Source: Sphingomonas sp. (GTDB lineage Bacteria; Pseudomonadota; Alphaproteobacteria; Sphingomonadales; Sphingomonadaceae). Taken from it: 33,658 nucleotides of DNA. Both the position numbers and the translations under genes were made by a program. The DNA lies in contig JAJNQF010000295.1 in NCBI GenBank assembly GCA_021154945.1, forward strand, positions 1-33,658, in the 5' to 3' direction. Positions 24,739-32,561 of this stretch are shown here, piece after piece (the first letter of the stretch is position 1; each line of letters begins with the position of its first letter). Under the pieces are notes generated by a model that was not told the origin of the DNA, made no database searches, and was given only the letters and a program-made list of their open reading frames with translations.

Positions 24739-25803
24739 TCAGACCGTCGCGAGCGCCGCGATCAGATCGTCCGCACTTGCCGCCCAGGTATAGGCGTTCG
24801 CGCGTGAGACGGTCCGTGCGGCGAGGGTTTCGACCAGCGTGTCGTCGCGCAGCATCCGCTCCATCCCCGCGGCGATCGAATCGACCGACATCGGATCGAC
24901 GTACAGCGCCGCGTCGCCGCACACTTCGCGCACCGGCGGGATGTCGCCCGCCAGCACCGGCCGACCGAAGCGCATCATCTCCAGCGGGGGAATCCCGAAC
25001 CCTTCGTACAGGCTGGGGAAGACGAGCGCACGCGCACCGCGATACAGCCCCATCAGCGCGGCGTCGCTGATCCGGCCGGGCAGGATCACGCCGGGCGGTA
25101 CCGTATCCATGCCGTTCTGCGCGAAGGATTTGACCGCCGCGCCGACCAGCACCAGTCGGTCGTCGGGTTGCGCGACTCGCGCGAACGCCTCCAGCGCGCG
25201 GGGCAGGTTCTTGTTCGGCGCGAACGACCCGACGAACAGCATGAAGCGGCCCGGCGTCAGACCGAGCTGGTCGACGATCGCCGTGTCCGGCACGATCGCA
25301 TCGACATGGTCCGCTGCATTGGGGATGACCGGGATCGTCGTGGGGTCGAGGCCGAGCACCGCGGCGAGCCGATCGCGCGAAAAGCCGGACACGGTCGCGA
25401 TCCGCGAGCGACGCGCGATGAGGCGCCCCAGGGTGCGGTGCATGGTCCGATACGGCCGCGAAAAGTTGCCGGGAAGGTCGTAGACGAGCGCGTCGTGGAC
25501 GACGGTCAGCGATCGCCGCGGCAGGACCGGTCCGGAATTGCAGAGGTTCAATAACGTCGAGCCGCGCGCCGCTCGGGGCAGGTGGAATTGCTCCCAAGCA
25601 TGGCCGCCACCTTTACCAATCGTCCGGGCTGAAAAATGGGGCCATTCAGCGGGAGCGGCAACGCCCGGCGGGAGCAATATCGTCCAGCGCGGCGGCTCTG
25701 CGCCCTGTGCGATGCGGTCATGCACCTCGTTCAGCAGCATGCGGGCAAATCGTTCGACGCCAGTGACCGAGCGACCCAGGAAGCGACCGTTAACCCCAAT
25801 CAT
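24739..25803 (-). CDS. GT4-family glycosyltransferase (mannosyltransferase-like)
   Basis: A 354-residue GT4 enzyme. The N-terminus MIGVNGRFLGRSVTGVERFA is typical of the subgroup that includes O-antigen mannosyltransferases. SLTVVHDALVYDLPGNFSRPYR and IATVSGFSRDRLAAVLGLD follow in the acceptor domain. FMLFVGSFAPNKNLPRALEAF and PSLYEGFGIPPLEMMRFGRPVL (E-x7-E intact) lie in the donor domain. The ATG is 15 bases downstream of the CGGACAGAATT motif described at 25818-25828, which is very close for a promoter element on a normal leader. It reads away from the priming transferase gene. Confidence 0.9.
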   Translation of the reverse strand: MIGVNGRFLGRSVTGVERFARMLLNEVHDRIAQGAEPPRWTILLPPGVAAPAEWPHFSARTIGKGGGHAWEQFHLPRAARGSTLLNLCNSGPVLPRRSLTVVHDALVYDLPGNFSRPYRTMHRTLGRLIARRSRIATVSGFSRDRLAAVLGLDPTTIPVIPNAADHVDAIVPDTAIVDQLGLTPGRFMLFVGSFAPNKNLPRALEAFARVAQPDDRLVLVGAAVKSFAQNGMDTVPPGVILPGRISDAALMGLYRGARALVFPSLYEGFGIPPLEMMRFGRPVLAGDIPPVREVCGDAALYVDPMSVDSIAAGMERMLRDDTLVETLAARTVSRANAYTWAASADDLIAALATV

Positions 25804-26046
25804 CGTCTATATTTTCCAATTCTGTCCGTCGATAAGCACGGCGCGACGCCATCTGGTTGCCGGTTGGCCGCGCGGCGTCATGGTGCGTCGCTTAGGCTGA
25901 TTCGGTGACCTCGTTCAGCTTTCATGAGGTCCAGTCCGGCTATAACGAGCGATTGATCCACAACGGGCCAACCGCTATCATTGTTGCGTCGCAGCGAAAA
26001 CCGGTCGGTTGACCAGTGGCCGATTTTCTAGGGATTTAGTCACGCG
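25804..26046. promoter_or_regulatory. Divergent regulatory region between GT4 and priming transferase
   Basis: A 243-base spacer without a gene. It contains AATTCTGTCCG (25818-25828, also at 19742-19752), and arms GACCTC/GAGGTC (25907-25912 and 25926-25931) around a 13-base spacer. A TTGACC at 26009-26014 could be a -35 box for the plus-strand gene, though no good -10 is seen. Assignment is by position and motif only. Confidence 0.4.
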
Positions 26047-27435
26047 ATGGAAGTAGCCATGGAGCATGTCGGCGAGATTTCGTTGGCCGGTGCACTCCAC
26101 CGACGCAATTTGCGATTGCGGCTGTATTGCCTGCTGATCTTCACGGATCTGCTGGCGATCTCGATCGGCTTCGCGATCGGCAGTTTCGTCCGCGGCGACA
26201 ATTGGCTGTCGTTGAGCGGGATCGATCTCGCCTATCCGGTCCTGCCAATCTACCTCCTGATCGCCTTCAACAATAAGGCGTATTCGCGGCCGGCGATCAC
26301 CAGCGGGTCGGAATCGATCCTGCGTGCGATCGTGCCGTTGGCGATCACCGGCTTCGCGCTGTTGACGCTGATCTTCTTCGTTCAGGCCGGCAACGAGATT
26401 TCCCGGGTCGCGTTCGCGATCGGTTTCGGCGGCACGATGATCCTGATGGCCGGGTTCAGGATGGCCATCGTGATCGTCGTGCGTCGTACGGCAGCGCCCA
26501 AGTTGGTGGCAGAATTGCTGATCGTCGACGATGTCCCGCGTGCCGAATGGAACGAGCGTCAGGTCTGCGACACGATCTTCGCGGCAGAGGCCGGGATCGA
26601 GCCCGACATGGGCAACCCGCACATGCTCAACCGTTTCGGCCAGATGGTCAGCAAGTACGAGCGCGTCGTCGTCCAATGCCCGGCGGATCGCCAGCTTGAC
26701 TGGTCGCTGCTGCTGCGTGGCGCCAATGTCGACGGCGAAATTCTGTCGCCCGGCTTCGGCAAGCTCGGTGTGCTCGGGCTCCAGAACTTCAAGGGCCGGC
26801 AGACGCTGCTCGTGGCGCGTGGGCCGCTGAGCTATACCGACATGGCCAAGAAGCGTGCGCTCGATATCATCGTGACGCTGGTCGTGCTGATCGCGATCTC
26901 GCCCGCGCTCATCCTGATCGCGCTCGCGGTCAAGCTCGATTCGCCTGGTCCCGTGCTGTTCCGCCAGGAGCGGATCGGGCGCGGCAACCGCATCTTCCAC
27001 ATCCTGAAATTTCGCTCGATGCGAGTCGAGAATTCGGATTCACGCGGATCCACCTCGACCCAGCGCGACGACAAGCGGATCACCCGCGTCGGTGCGTTCA
27101 TCCGCAAGACCAGCCTCGACGAGATCCCCCAGTTCATCAACGTGCTGCTCGGCGACATGAGCCTGGTCGGCCCGCGCCCGCATGCGCTGGGATCGCTCGC
27201 AGGGAACCAGCTGTTCTGGGAAATCGATCGCGAATACTGGCATCGCCACGCGCTGAAGCCCGGCATTACCGGCCTGGCGCAGGTTCGTGGCTTTCGTGGC
27301 GCGACGCACCGCGACGTCGATCTCAAGAACCGGCTTCAGGCCGATCTCGAATATCTCCACGACTGGAGCCTTATGCGCGACGTGACGATCCTGTTCCGGA
27401 CGATGAACGTGCTGGTCCACAGCAACGCCTATTGA
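26047..27435 (+). CDS. Polyprenyl-phosphate glycosylphosphotransferase (EPS priming enzyme)
   Basis: A 462-residue membrane enzyme that transfers a sugar-1-phosphate to undecaprenyl phosphate and so starts each repeat unit. Four N-terminal TM segments (about 26-46, 60-75, 92-112, 121-147) lead to a cytoplasmic domain. The C-terminal bacterial sugar-transferase domain starts at KKRALDIIVT (268) with one membrane helix. It carries PGPVLFRQERIGRGN, FHILKFRSM, TSLDEIPQFINVLLGDMSLV with Asp358-Glu359, and VGPRPH (374-379). The architecture matches WbaP/GumD/SpsB-type enzymes; glucose or galactose phosphate is likely, but the sugar cannot be read here. ATG 26059 is an alternative start with GGAAG 8 bases upstream. 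Confidence 0.93.
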   Translation: MEVAMEHVGEISLAGALHRRNLRLRLYCLLIFTDLLAISIGFAIGSFVRGDNWLSLSGIDLAYPVLPIYLLIAFNNKAYSRPAITSGSESILRAIVPLAITGFALLTLIFFVQAGNEISRVAFAIGFGGTMILMAGFRMAIVIVVRRTAAPKLVAELLIVDDVPRAEWNERQVCDTIFAAEAGIEPDMGNPHMLNRFGQMVSKYERVVVQCPADRQLDWSLLLRGANVDGEILSPGFGKLGVLGLQNFKGRQTLLVARGPLSYTDMAKKRALDIIVTLVVLIAISPALILIALAVKLDSPGPVLFRQERIGRGNRIFHILKFRSMRVENSDSRGSTSTQRDDKRITRVGAFIRKTSLDEIPQFINVLLGDMSLVGPRPHALGSLAGNQLFWEIDREYWHRHALKPGITGLAQVRGFRGATHRDVDLKNRLQADLEYLHDWSLMRDVTILFRTMNVLVHSNAY

Positions 27436-27487
27436 GCCCGTATTCCGGGCGAGCTAAGCGCAAAATCCGGGGGTCGAGGAGAAATCT

Positions 27488-28888
27488 ATGCCGTCCATCC
27501 GATCCCTGACGTCGCCGCGCCCATCCTGGAAAATCCTTGCCCGAACCGTGGTCGCGGTTTCCGGCCTGGTCGGGGGCGCAATCGCGCTCGCCTCGATGGC
27601 GCCCATGGCGGCGACGCCCGGTCAGCTCAAGGTGCTGCCCGACGGGCCATTGAGCCCTCGACCGGTCCCGCTGATCGTCGGGGTCGGCGTGCATTTCGGT
27701 ATCGGCGGCGACTATGGCTATGATCCCGCGCGCACCGCGCAGGCGATGGAGACCGTCGGCGCATCGTCGTTCCGCGACGATCTGACCTGGGCGGGCTTCA
27801 AGGGGGCGGGGATGAACGCCCCGGGCACCATGCGTCCCGGTCAGGCCGCCTTCCTCGCCGCGACGCGCGCGCGCCCGCTGTTCATCCTCGACCATCCCAA
27901 TCCCGCGATCGGCGGCGACGGCGTTCCCGTGACCGATGCCGGCCGTGCCGCCTTTGCCGGATTCGCCCGCGATGCCGCACAGCAGACGGCCGCGCGGCGC
28001 CCGATCTACGAAATCTGGAACGAGTGGAACCTCAACGCCGCCCCGGCGATGGGCAAGCTCATCGGACGCGCCGGACCCGGCGACCCTCGCGGTGGCGACG
28101 CCTATGCCCGACTGGCGGCGCAGGCCACTGCGGCGATCCGCGCGACCCAGCCTGGCGCCACGATCCTCGCCGGGGCGGCGGGCACCGACGATGGCTGGCA
28201 ATGGGTTCGCTCGGTCGCGGGCGGTGGCGGCTTGCGGGGTGCCGACGGCCTGTCGGTGCATTACTACAATCATTGCGAACGCCCCGAAAACCGCACGGCG
28301 GACGAGGCGATCGACAAGATGCAGGCGTTGCATGGCGCGATGCCGACCCGCGGTGGGCGGGCGATGCCCATCTACGTCACCGAGATCGGCTGGCCGACGA
28401 CCCGTGGCGGATCTTGCGACATCGCGCGCAACGATTCGGGCGACAACATCGCGCAGTTCCTGCTCTGGTCCGCGGCGACACCCTGGATGCGCGGCGTCTG
28501 GATCTATCAGTTGAAGGACCAGGGTCAGCGCCCCGACGACATCGAGGACAATTTCGGGCTCTTCACCTATGATTATAAGCCCAAGCCCGCCGCCTGCATG
28601 GTCCGCGACGTCACGCACCTGATCGCGCGCGCCAAGAGCTGGCGGGTCGATCAGCCGCAACCCGGGCTTACCGTGGTCCGGATGGACGACGGCCAGTCGC
28701 GCAAGCTGATCGCCTGGACCGACCGCTCTTCGCAGAAGGCGCAACTGGTGCTTGGCGGCGCACCCGTACCCTATCGCACGGTCTGCGCGCCCGATGGGCC
28801 ACGCGACACGACGATCCCGATCGGATCGCGGCCGGTGGTGGTATCGCTGGCGGGTAAAGGCACGGCGATCCGCTATCGAATGATGTAA
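27488..28888 (+). CDS. Exported glycoside hydrolase, clan GH-A (paralogue of 19813-21279)
   Basis: A 466-residue protein 52 bases after the priming transferase, with GAGGAG about 7 bases before ATG 27488. The N-terminus has a hydrophobic segment (about 16-41, ending SMAPMAAT) acting as signal peptide or anchor; no lipobox is visible. The catalytic domain contains IYEIWNEWN (Glu179, acid/base) and PIYVTEIGWPTT (Glu299, nucleophile), matching the lipoprotein paralogue in spacing and surrounding blocks (SVHYYNHC, NFGLF). A C-terminal beta-rich domain follows. Being next to the priming gene, it most probably acts on the polysaccharide made here, as PslG does for Psl. The exact family and linkage are unknown. 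Confidence 0.85.
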   Translation: MPSIRSLTSPRPSWKILARTVVAVSGLVGGAIALASMAPMAATPGQLKVLPDGPLSPRPVPLIVGVGVHFGIGGDYGYDPARTAQAMETVGASSFRDDLTWAGFKGAGMNAPGTMRPGQAAFLAATRARPLFILDHPNPAIGGDGVPVTDAGRAAFAGFARDAAQQTAARRPIYEIWNEWNLNAAPAMGKLIGRAGPGDPRGGDAYARLAAQATAAIRATQPGATILAGAAGTDDGWQWVRSVAGGGGLRGADGLSVHYYNHCERPENRTADEAIDKMQALHGAMPTRGGRAMPIYVTEIGWPTTRGGSCDIARNDSGDNIAQFLLWSAATPWMRGVWIYQLKDQGQRPDDIEDNFGLFTYDYKPKPAACMVRDVTHLIARAKSWRVDQPQPGLTVVRMDDGQSRKLIAWTDRSSQKAQLVLGGAPVPYRTVCAPDGPRDTTIPIGSRPVVVSLAGKGTAIRYRMM

Positions 28889-28901
28889 CGCTCTGGTCGA
28901 C

Positions 28902-28935
28902 GGTGCGTCCGGCGAGTCTGCTGGCCGGGCGCACC
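28902..28935. terminator. Hairpin between the glycosidase and PilZ genes
   Basis: GGTGCGTCCGGC (28902-28913) pairs with GCCGGGCGCACC (28924-28935) with one internal mismatch and a 10-base loop. It lies 13 bases from each of the two convergent stops and lacks a T-run. Candidate bidirectional terminator. Confidence 0.6.
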
Positions 28936-28948
28936 CTCGATCCGGGGA

Positions 28949-29419
28949 TCAGGCCAGCAGGCGTGCAGCGACGATCGTGATCGCCGTCCAGCCGGCGAGG
29001 CTCAGAGCTCCGAGCAGCATCAGTCGACCGCGCGGTGCCCATTTGAACGTAGCCGGCGCGCGGAACGCGGCATGTGTCTGGCCGAGGTCATGGACGTTGT
29101 CGGTCATCGCCGCGGTCACGCTTCCCGCGGGCAGCGCGACGTCGAATTGGCAGCCATAATCCGACCGGCCGACCCACGTGATCCGCGCGCTGTTCTGGCC
29201 GACGCCGGGAATGCCGATCGTCACCGCCTGGTCGATCGCCAGCGGCAGGAGCGACTCGATCCGACAACCGTCGCGATTGAGATCGGCGATGCGAATTTCA
29301 CGCGAGGGCAACTCGTCGGCAAGGCGCAACGTGCCCGTGCGCGCCAGCGACACGCGCGTTTCGCCGCGGCGCTCGACCGTATCGGCAAACGAAACTAAAT
29401 TATGAGCAGTTGCCACCAT
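28949..29419 (-). CDS. PilZ-like domain protein with C-terminal membrane anchor
   Basis: A 156-residue protein from ATG 29419, with AGGGA about 5 bases upstream (29452 is an unlikely alternative). The PilZ-like domain covers about 15-105: ERRGETR gives Arg18-x3-Arg22, and IADLNRDGCRIE gives Asp46-x-Asn48-x2-Gly51, close to the c-di-GMP-binding RxxxR and (D/N)xSxxG motifs but with Asn for Ser. WVGRSDYGCQFD completes the barrel. A single TM helix lies at about 131-155. The position beside EPS genes suggests a c-di-GMP sensor of polysaccharide output, held at the inner membrane. Ligand binding is not proven by the sequence. Confidence 0.8.
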   Translation of the reverse strand: MVATAHNLVSFADTVERRGETRVSLARTGTLRLADELPSREIRIADLNRDGCRIESLLPLAIDQAVTIGIPGVGQNSARITWVGRSDYGCQFDVALPAGSVTAAMTDNVHDLGQTHAAFRAPATFKWAPRGRLMLLGALSLAGWTAITIVAARLLA

Positions 29420-29512
29420 GCGTTCCCTAAATGGGGCAGACCCCTGACCCATCGGCCGATCTAGGGGGCATGGATTGACGAAATCCTATTATTTCATCGT
29501 TACCAGATTGCT

Positions 29513-29526
29513 AACTAATATTAGTT
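29513..29526. promoter_or_regulatory. AT-rich 14-base palindrome near acyltransferase end / PilZ upstream region
   Basis: AACTAATATTAGTT is a perfect palindrome in the most AT-rich stretch of the window (about 29475-29530). It is 5 bases past the acyltransferase stop and about 95 bases upstream of the PilZ start, so it could be an operator or part of the PilZ promoter. No clear -35/-10 pair was found. Confidence 0.35.
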
Positions 29527-29530
29527 GCCG

Positions 29531-30682
29531 CTATCCGACCGACTTCGGTTGCCCGCTGCGGGGCGTAGCTCCAAGCAGGCTGCCGACGATCCGCTGGAAC
29601 ACGCGTTTGCGGCGCTCCGACACCTCGGCGATCAGCAGAGCCAGCGCGACCGCGCCGCCGATCGCGACGGACCCGCCGAGCAGGTGGGTGCGCAGGCCGG
29701 GGAACAGCGAGGTCAGCATGATCAGGAACGGCTGGTGGATGAGGTAGAGCGTGAAGCTCGCGCCCGCCAACCAGCGGATCGCACGGGCGAACCCCGCCGG
29801 GAACACGGTGCGGCCTTCCGCGGCGCGGCGGAACGCGACGATGTTGATGGTGATGACCACGCCGACCAGCGCGAAATAGACGAAGCTCTTGGCCAGTTGC
29901 GCCACGCTGGCTGGCTCGTACATCGGCCAAGCCCAATGCTCCATCGTCCGCTTGACCAGGAAATAGCCCGGGATCGTCGCGACGAAGGCGGCCAACGCCA
30001 GCCATTTCGACATCGTCACCCGGCCCGCTCGGATGTGACGATAGGCGAGCAGGCCGAACAGCCAGATCGGCATGTACGCGACCACCTTGGGCCCGAAGGC
30101 GATCATCAGCAGGACGCCGATCAGCGCGCCGCGCACGCGGCCAAGATAGAAGAACGCCGCGAAGATGACGTAATAGGCCGCCTCGAATCCGAGCGACCAA
30201 TAAGGCTCGTTGCTGCCGAACACGCGGTGGCTGAACCAAAGTTCGTTGGTGAAGGTCAGCGCGAACGGCAGATTGGCGAGATAGGCGGGATCGTAGAAGC
30301 CATGGGTGCTCAACGGTACCACGCCGAAGCGGTTGGTGATCATGTCGCACGCGAAGCCGACCAGCAGCGCGATCAGGCACACCGAATATAACCGGGAGAG
30401 GCGCGCGGTCGCATAGGCGCGAAGGCTGTGCTCCTTCTCTTCCGCGACGAAGGCGATGACGAACCCCGACAGCACGAAGAACACCGCGACCGCCTCGCCC
30501 GTATGGCCGGAGATGAATCCGGGCAGCCCCGGCATCACGAAATGCCGCGCATGGCCCAGCACCACCTCGAACGCCGCGACCAGTCGCAACAGGTCGAGAT
30601 AGATCGACAGGTTGGGATCGAGCACCTTGACCTTGGCAGCCTGTGAACCGGTCGGTCCTGCGTGCGTCTGCGTATCGCTCAC
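29531..30682 (-). CDS. Acyltransferase 3 family membrane protein (OafA/ExoZ-like)
   Basis: Integral membrane O-acyltransferase of 383 residues from GTG 30682, where GAGGAG stands 8 bases upstream. The alternative ATG 30742 overlaps the upstream stop (ATGA) but has no ribosome binding site. About ten TM helices follow. IYLDLLRLVAAFEVVLGHARHF carries the catalytic His near the end of TM1, and RAYATARLSRLYSV holds the basic R-rich loop of the family. SGHTGEAVAVFFVLSGFVIAF and FTLYLIHQPFLIML are typical blocks. It probably acetylates, pyruvylates or succinylates the lipid-linked unit or polymer in the periplasm. It is the last gene of the right-hand minus-strand run. Confidence 0.9.
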   Translation of the reverse strand: MSDTQTHAGPTGSQAAKVKVLDPNLSIYLDLLRLVAAFEVVLGHARHFVMPGLPGFISGHTGEAVAVFFVLSGFVIAFVAEEKEHSLRAYATARLSRLYSVCLIALLVGFACDMITNRFGVVPLSTHGFYDPAYLANLPFALTFTNELWFSHRVFGSNEPYWSLGFEAAYYVIFAAFFYLGRVRGALIGVLLMIAFGPKVVAYMPIWLFGLLAYRHIRAGRVTMSKWLALAAFVATIPGYFLVKRTMEHWAWPMYEPASVAQLAKSFVYFALVGVVITINIVAFRRAAEGRTVFPAGFARAIRWLAGASFTLYLIHQPFLIMLTSLFPGLRTHLLGGSVAIGGAVALALLIAEVSERRKRVFQRIVGSLLGATPRSGQPKSVG

Positions 30683-30738
30683 GATGCCCGCTCCTCGTTC
30701 GTCGCCAGGGTTCGTCGTCGCCGCCATCATCGGGGCCA

Positions 30739-31980
30739 TCATCGGGTCCGTGCCGCGCGTGCATCGATCAGCGTGTCGACCAGCGCGCCCTCGCGCCGTC
30801 GGCTATGCGCGGCCCAGCGCTCACGCACTTGTGTCCGCGCCGCCTCGACCGCCGCGGGATCCTGCGCGAGGGCGAGGATATGGCGAGCGGCGGCTTCGGG
30901 CCGGTCGAGGTCGAGCAGCGCTTCCACGCCCATGAACTCGAAACCTTGCAGCGACAATGGTGTTGCCATCACCGGCGCACCCGCGGCGAACGCCTCGAGC
31001 ATCTTGATCTTCAATCCGCTGCCATGGACGACCGGGCTCAGCATGCACAGGCAGGTGCCGAGCAGCCGCTCCATCTCGTCGTCGGCGACGAAGCCCAGCG
31101 TTTCGACGTTCGCGGCGGGCGGGCCGATATGCTCGCGCGTACCCTTGCCGATGAACGTCACGATCGCCGGTGCGTCCAGCGCCAGCAGCGCAGGCGCGAG
31201 CGCGCGCGTGATCCAGTCGATCGCGGCGCGATTGGGCGGGAAGCCGGGGCTGCCGATGAACAGCACCCGGCGTTGATCGACGCCGTCGGAGGGCGGCGCG
31301 ATCGCCTTTGGGTCCGAAGTCTGAGCGCTCCGTTCGATCACCGGGCACAGCGCGACGCCCTTCGCCCCCGTCAGTCCTCGGTAGTGGCGCGCATCGCTGT
31401 CGGAGATGAACACGGTCCGCGCCGCACGGCGCAACAGCAATGCCTCGATCAGCCAGGCCTGGACCGCCTCGATACGCAGGAACAGCGCCGACAGGCGCGA
31501 TTTCCGCAACCGCGCACCGTCGACCAGTGTGTCCGGCGTGACGTTGTGCGCGATGAACACGAACGGCGTCCGTCCGAGCACCAGCCGCCACATCGACACG
31601 TTCGCCAGCGCCTGGATGTGATCGACCACGATCAGGTCGGGTCCCGCCGCCAACCCCGCGCGGATCGCCCGTCGCGCTGGTGTCGAGACGAAGCCGATGC
31701 TCATCAGCAGCTTGCCCGACAGCAGGTGCGCCAGCTTGCGGGCCTTGGACGGCGTCCTGGTATCCGCACGATAGCCGGTGACACCACCGAACGCAGGAGA
31801 CGCGGTATCGGCCGGCAACGTCGCGAACACGCCGGTCAGCGCGATCGCGGACGACGCCGCCAGCTCGCCGATATGCGCGCGCGCGACGACGTCCATCCCC
31901 GATCGCGGCGCGACGGGATCGCCGGCACCGATATAGAAGACGCGCAGCGCCGGGCGGTCTGACGCCGCGAGCGGGGTCAT
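30739..31980 (-). CDS. GT4-family glycosyltransferase
   Basis: A 413-residue glycosyltransferase from ATG 31980, which overlaps the stop of the acetyltransferase gene (ATGA). The opening LRVFYIGAGDPVAPRSGMDVV and PFVFIAHNVTPDTLVDGARL lie in the N-terminal domain. The donor domain has RRVLFIGSPGFPPNRAAIDW and LSPVVHGSGLKIKMLEAFAAG, the GxGxKxKxLEA form of the family motif. The sequence is consistent with the group that transfers sugars in EPS and O-antigen synthesis. The stop is overlapped by an ATG of the acyltransferase frame. The frame open to 32442 is an artefact of the overlapping gene. Confidence 0.9.
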   Translation of the reverse strand: MTPLAASDRPALRVFYIGAGDPVAPRSGMDVVARAHIGELAASSAIALTGVFATLPADTASPAFGGVTGYRADTRTPSKARKLAHLLSGKLLMSIGFVSTPARRAIRAGLAAGPDLIVVDHIQALANVSMWRLVLGRTPFVFIAHNVTPDTLVDGARLRKSRLSALFLRIEAVQAWLIEALLLRRAARTVFISDSDARHYRGLTGAKGVALCPVIERSAQTSDPKAIAPPSDGVDQRRVLFIGSPGFPPNRAAIDWITRALAPALLALDAPAIVTFIGKGTREHIGPPAANVETLGFVADDEMERLLGTCLCMLSPVVHGSGLKIKMLEAFAAGAPVMATPLSLQGFEFMGVEALLDLDRPEAAARHILALAQDPAAVEAARTQVRERWAAHSRRREGALVDTLIDARAARTR

Positions 31981-32561
31981 TGCGCGCCGACGCTCGAAGG
32001 GCTGGCCGCGCCCAGGATCCGCGCGGGCGTTCCGGCGGCGATCGCGCCGGCCGGCACGTCCTTCAACACGACCGAATTGGCACCGATCTTGGCGCCGTGG
32101 CCGATCGTGATCGGTCCGAGAATGGTCGCGCCCGCGCCGATCTCGACATCGTCGCCGATGATCGGCCCGCGGGGCGCATCGTCGCCGCGCTTGCCGATCG
32201 TGACGCATTGCAGGATCACGACGTTGCGCCCCACCGTGCAGTCGCCGAGCACGATCGCATAGGGATGCGGCATGTAACAGCCGGGGCCGACGTTCGCGAT
32301 CGCAGCGATCTCCGATCCGGATCGTCGACAGGTCCGCGCCCAATATAGTCGCGCCACGATCCGGCCTATCGCCGGGATCGATGCCAGCAATCGCTGAATC
32401 CGGTGTGCGAGGATGAAGCGGAAGCCGGGGAGGAACAACCACGCATAGATGAAAAACGCGCCGCCCGGGCGCCGGCTGCCGACCTTTGCAACGCGGATCA
32501 GGTCACCGCGGACATGATCGGCGCAGGTGCGCCATGCCGATGGCGAAGGAGTATCGGTCAT
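31977..32561 (-). CDS. CysE/WcaB-like hexapeptide acetyltransferase (copy 2)
   Basis: A 194-residue protein from ATG 32561, which overlaps the flippase stop by four bases. The N-terminal helices (DHVRGDLIRVAKVG, GFRFILAHRIQRLLASIPAIG) and beta-helix (PGCYMPHPYAIVLGDCTVG, VVILQCVTIGKRG, GATILGPITIGHGAKIGANS) mirror the copy at 22575-23132, including the PHPY His and the C-terminal GTPARILG. An insertion (GKRGDDAPRGPIIGDDVEIG) makes it slightly longer. Placed between flippase and glycosyltransferase, it most likely O-acetylates the EPS unit; serine acetyltransferase activity is a less likely alternative. Confidence 0.88.
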   Translation of the reverse strand: MTDTPSPSAWRTCADHVRGDLIRVAKVGSRRPGGAFFIYAWLFLPGFRFILAHRIQRLLASIPAIGRIVARLYWARTCRRSGSEIAAIANVGPGCYMPHPYAIVLGDCTVGRNVVILQCVTIGKRGDDAPRGPIIGDDVEIGAGATILGPITIGHGAKIGANSVVLKDVPAGAIAAGTPARILGAASPSSVGAQ

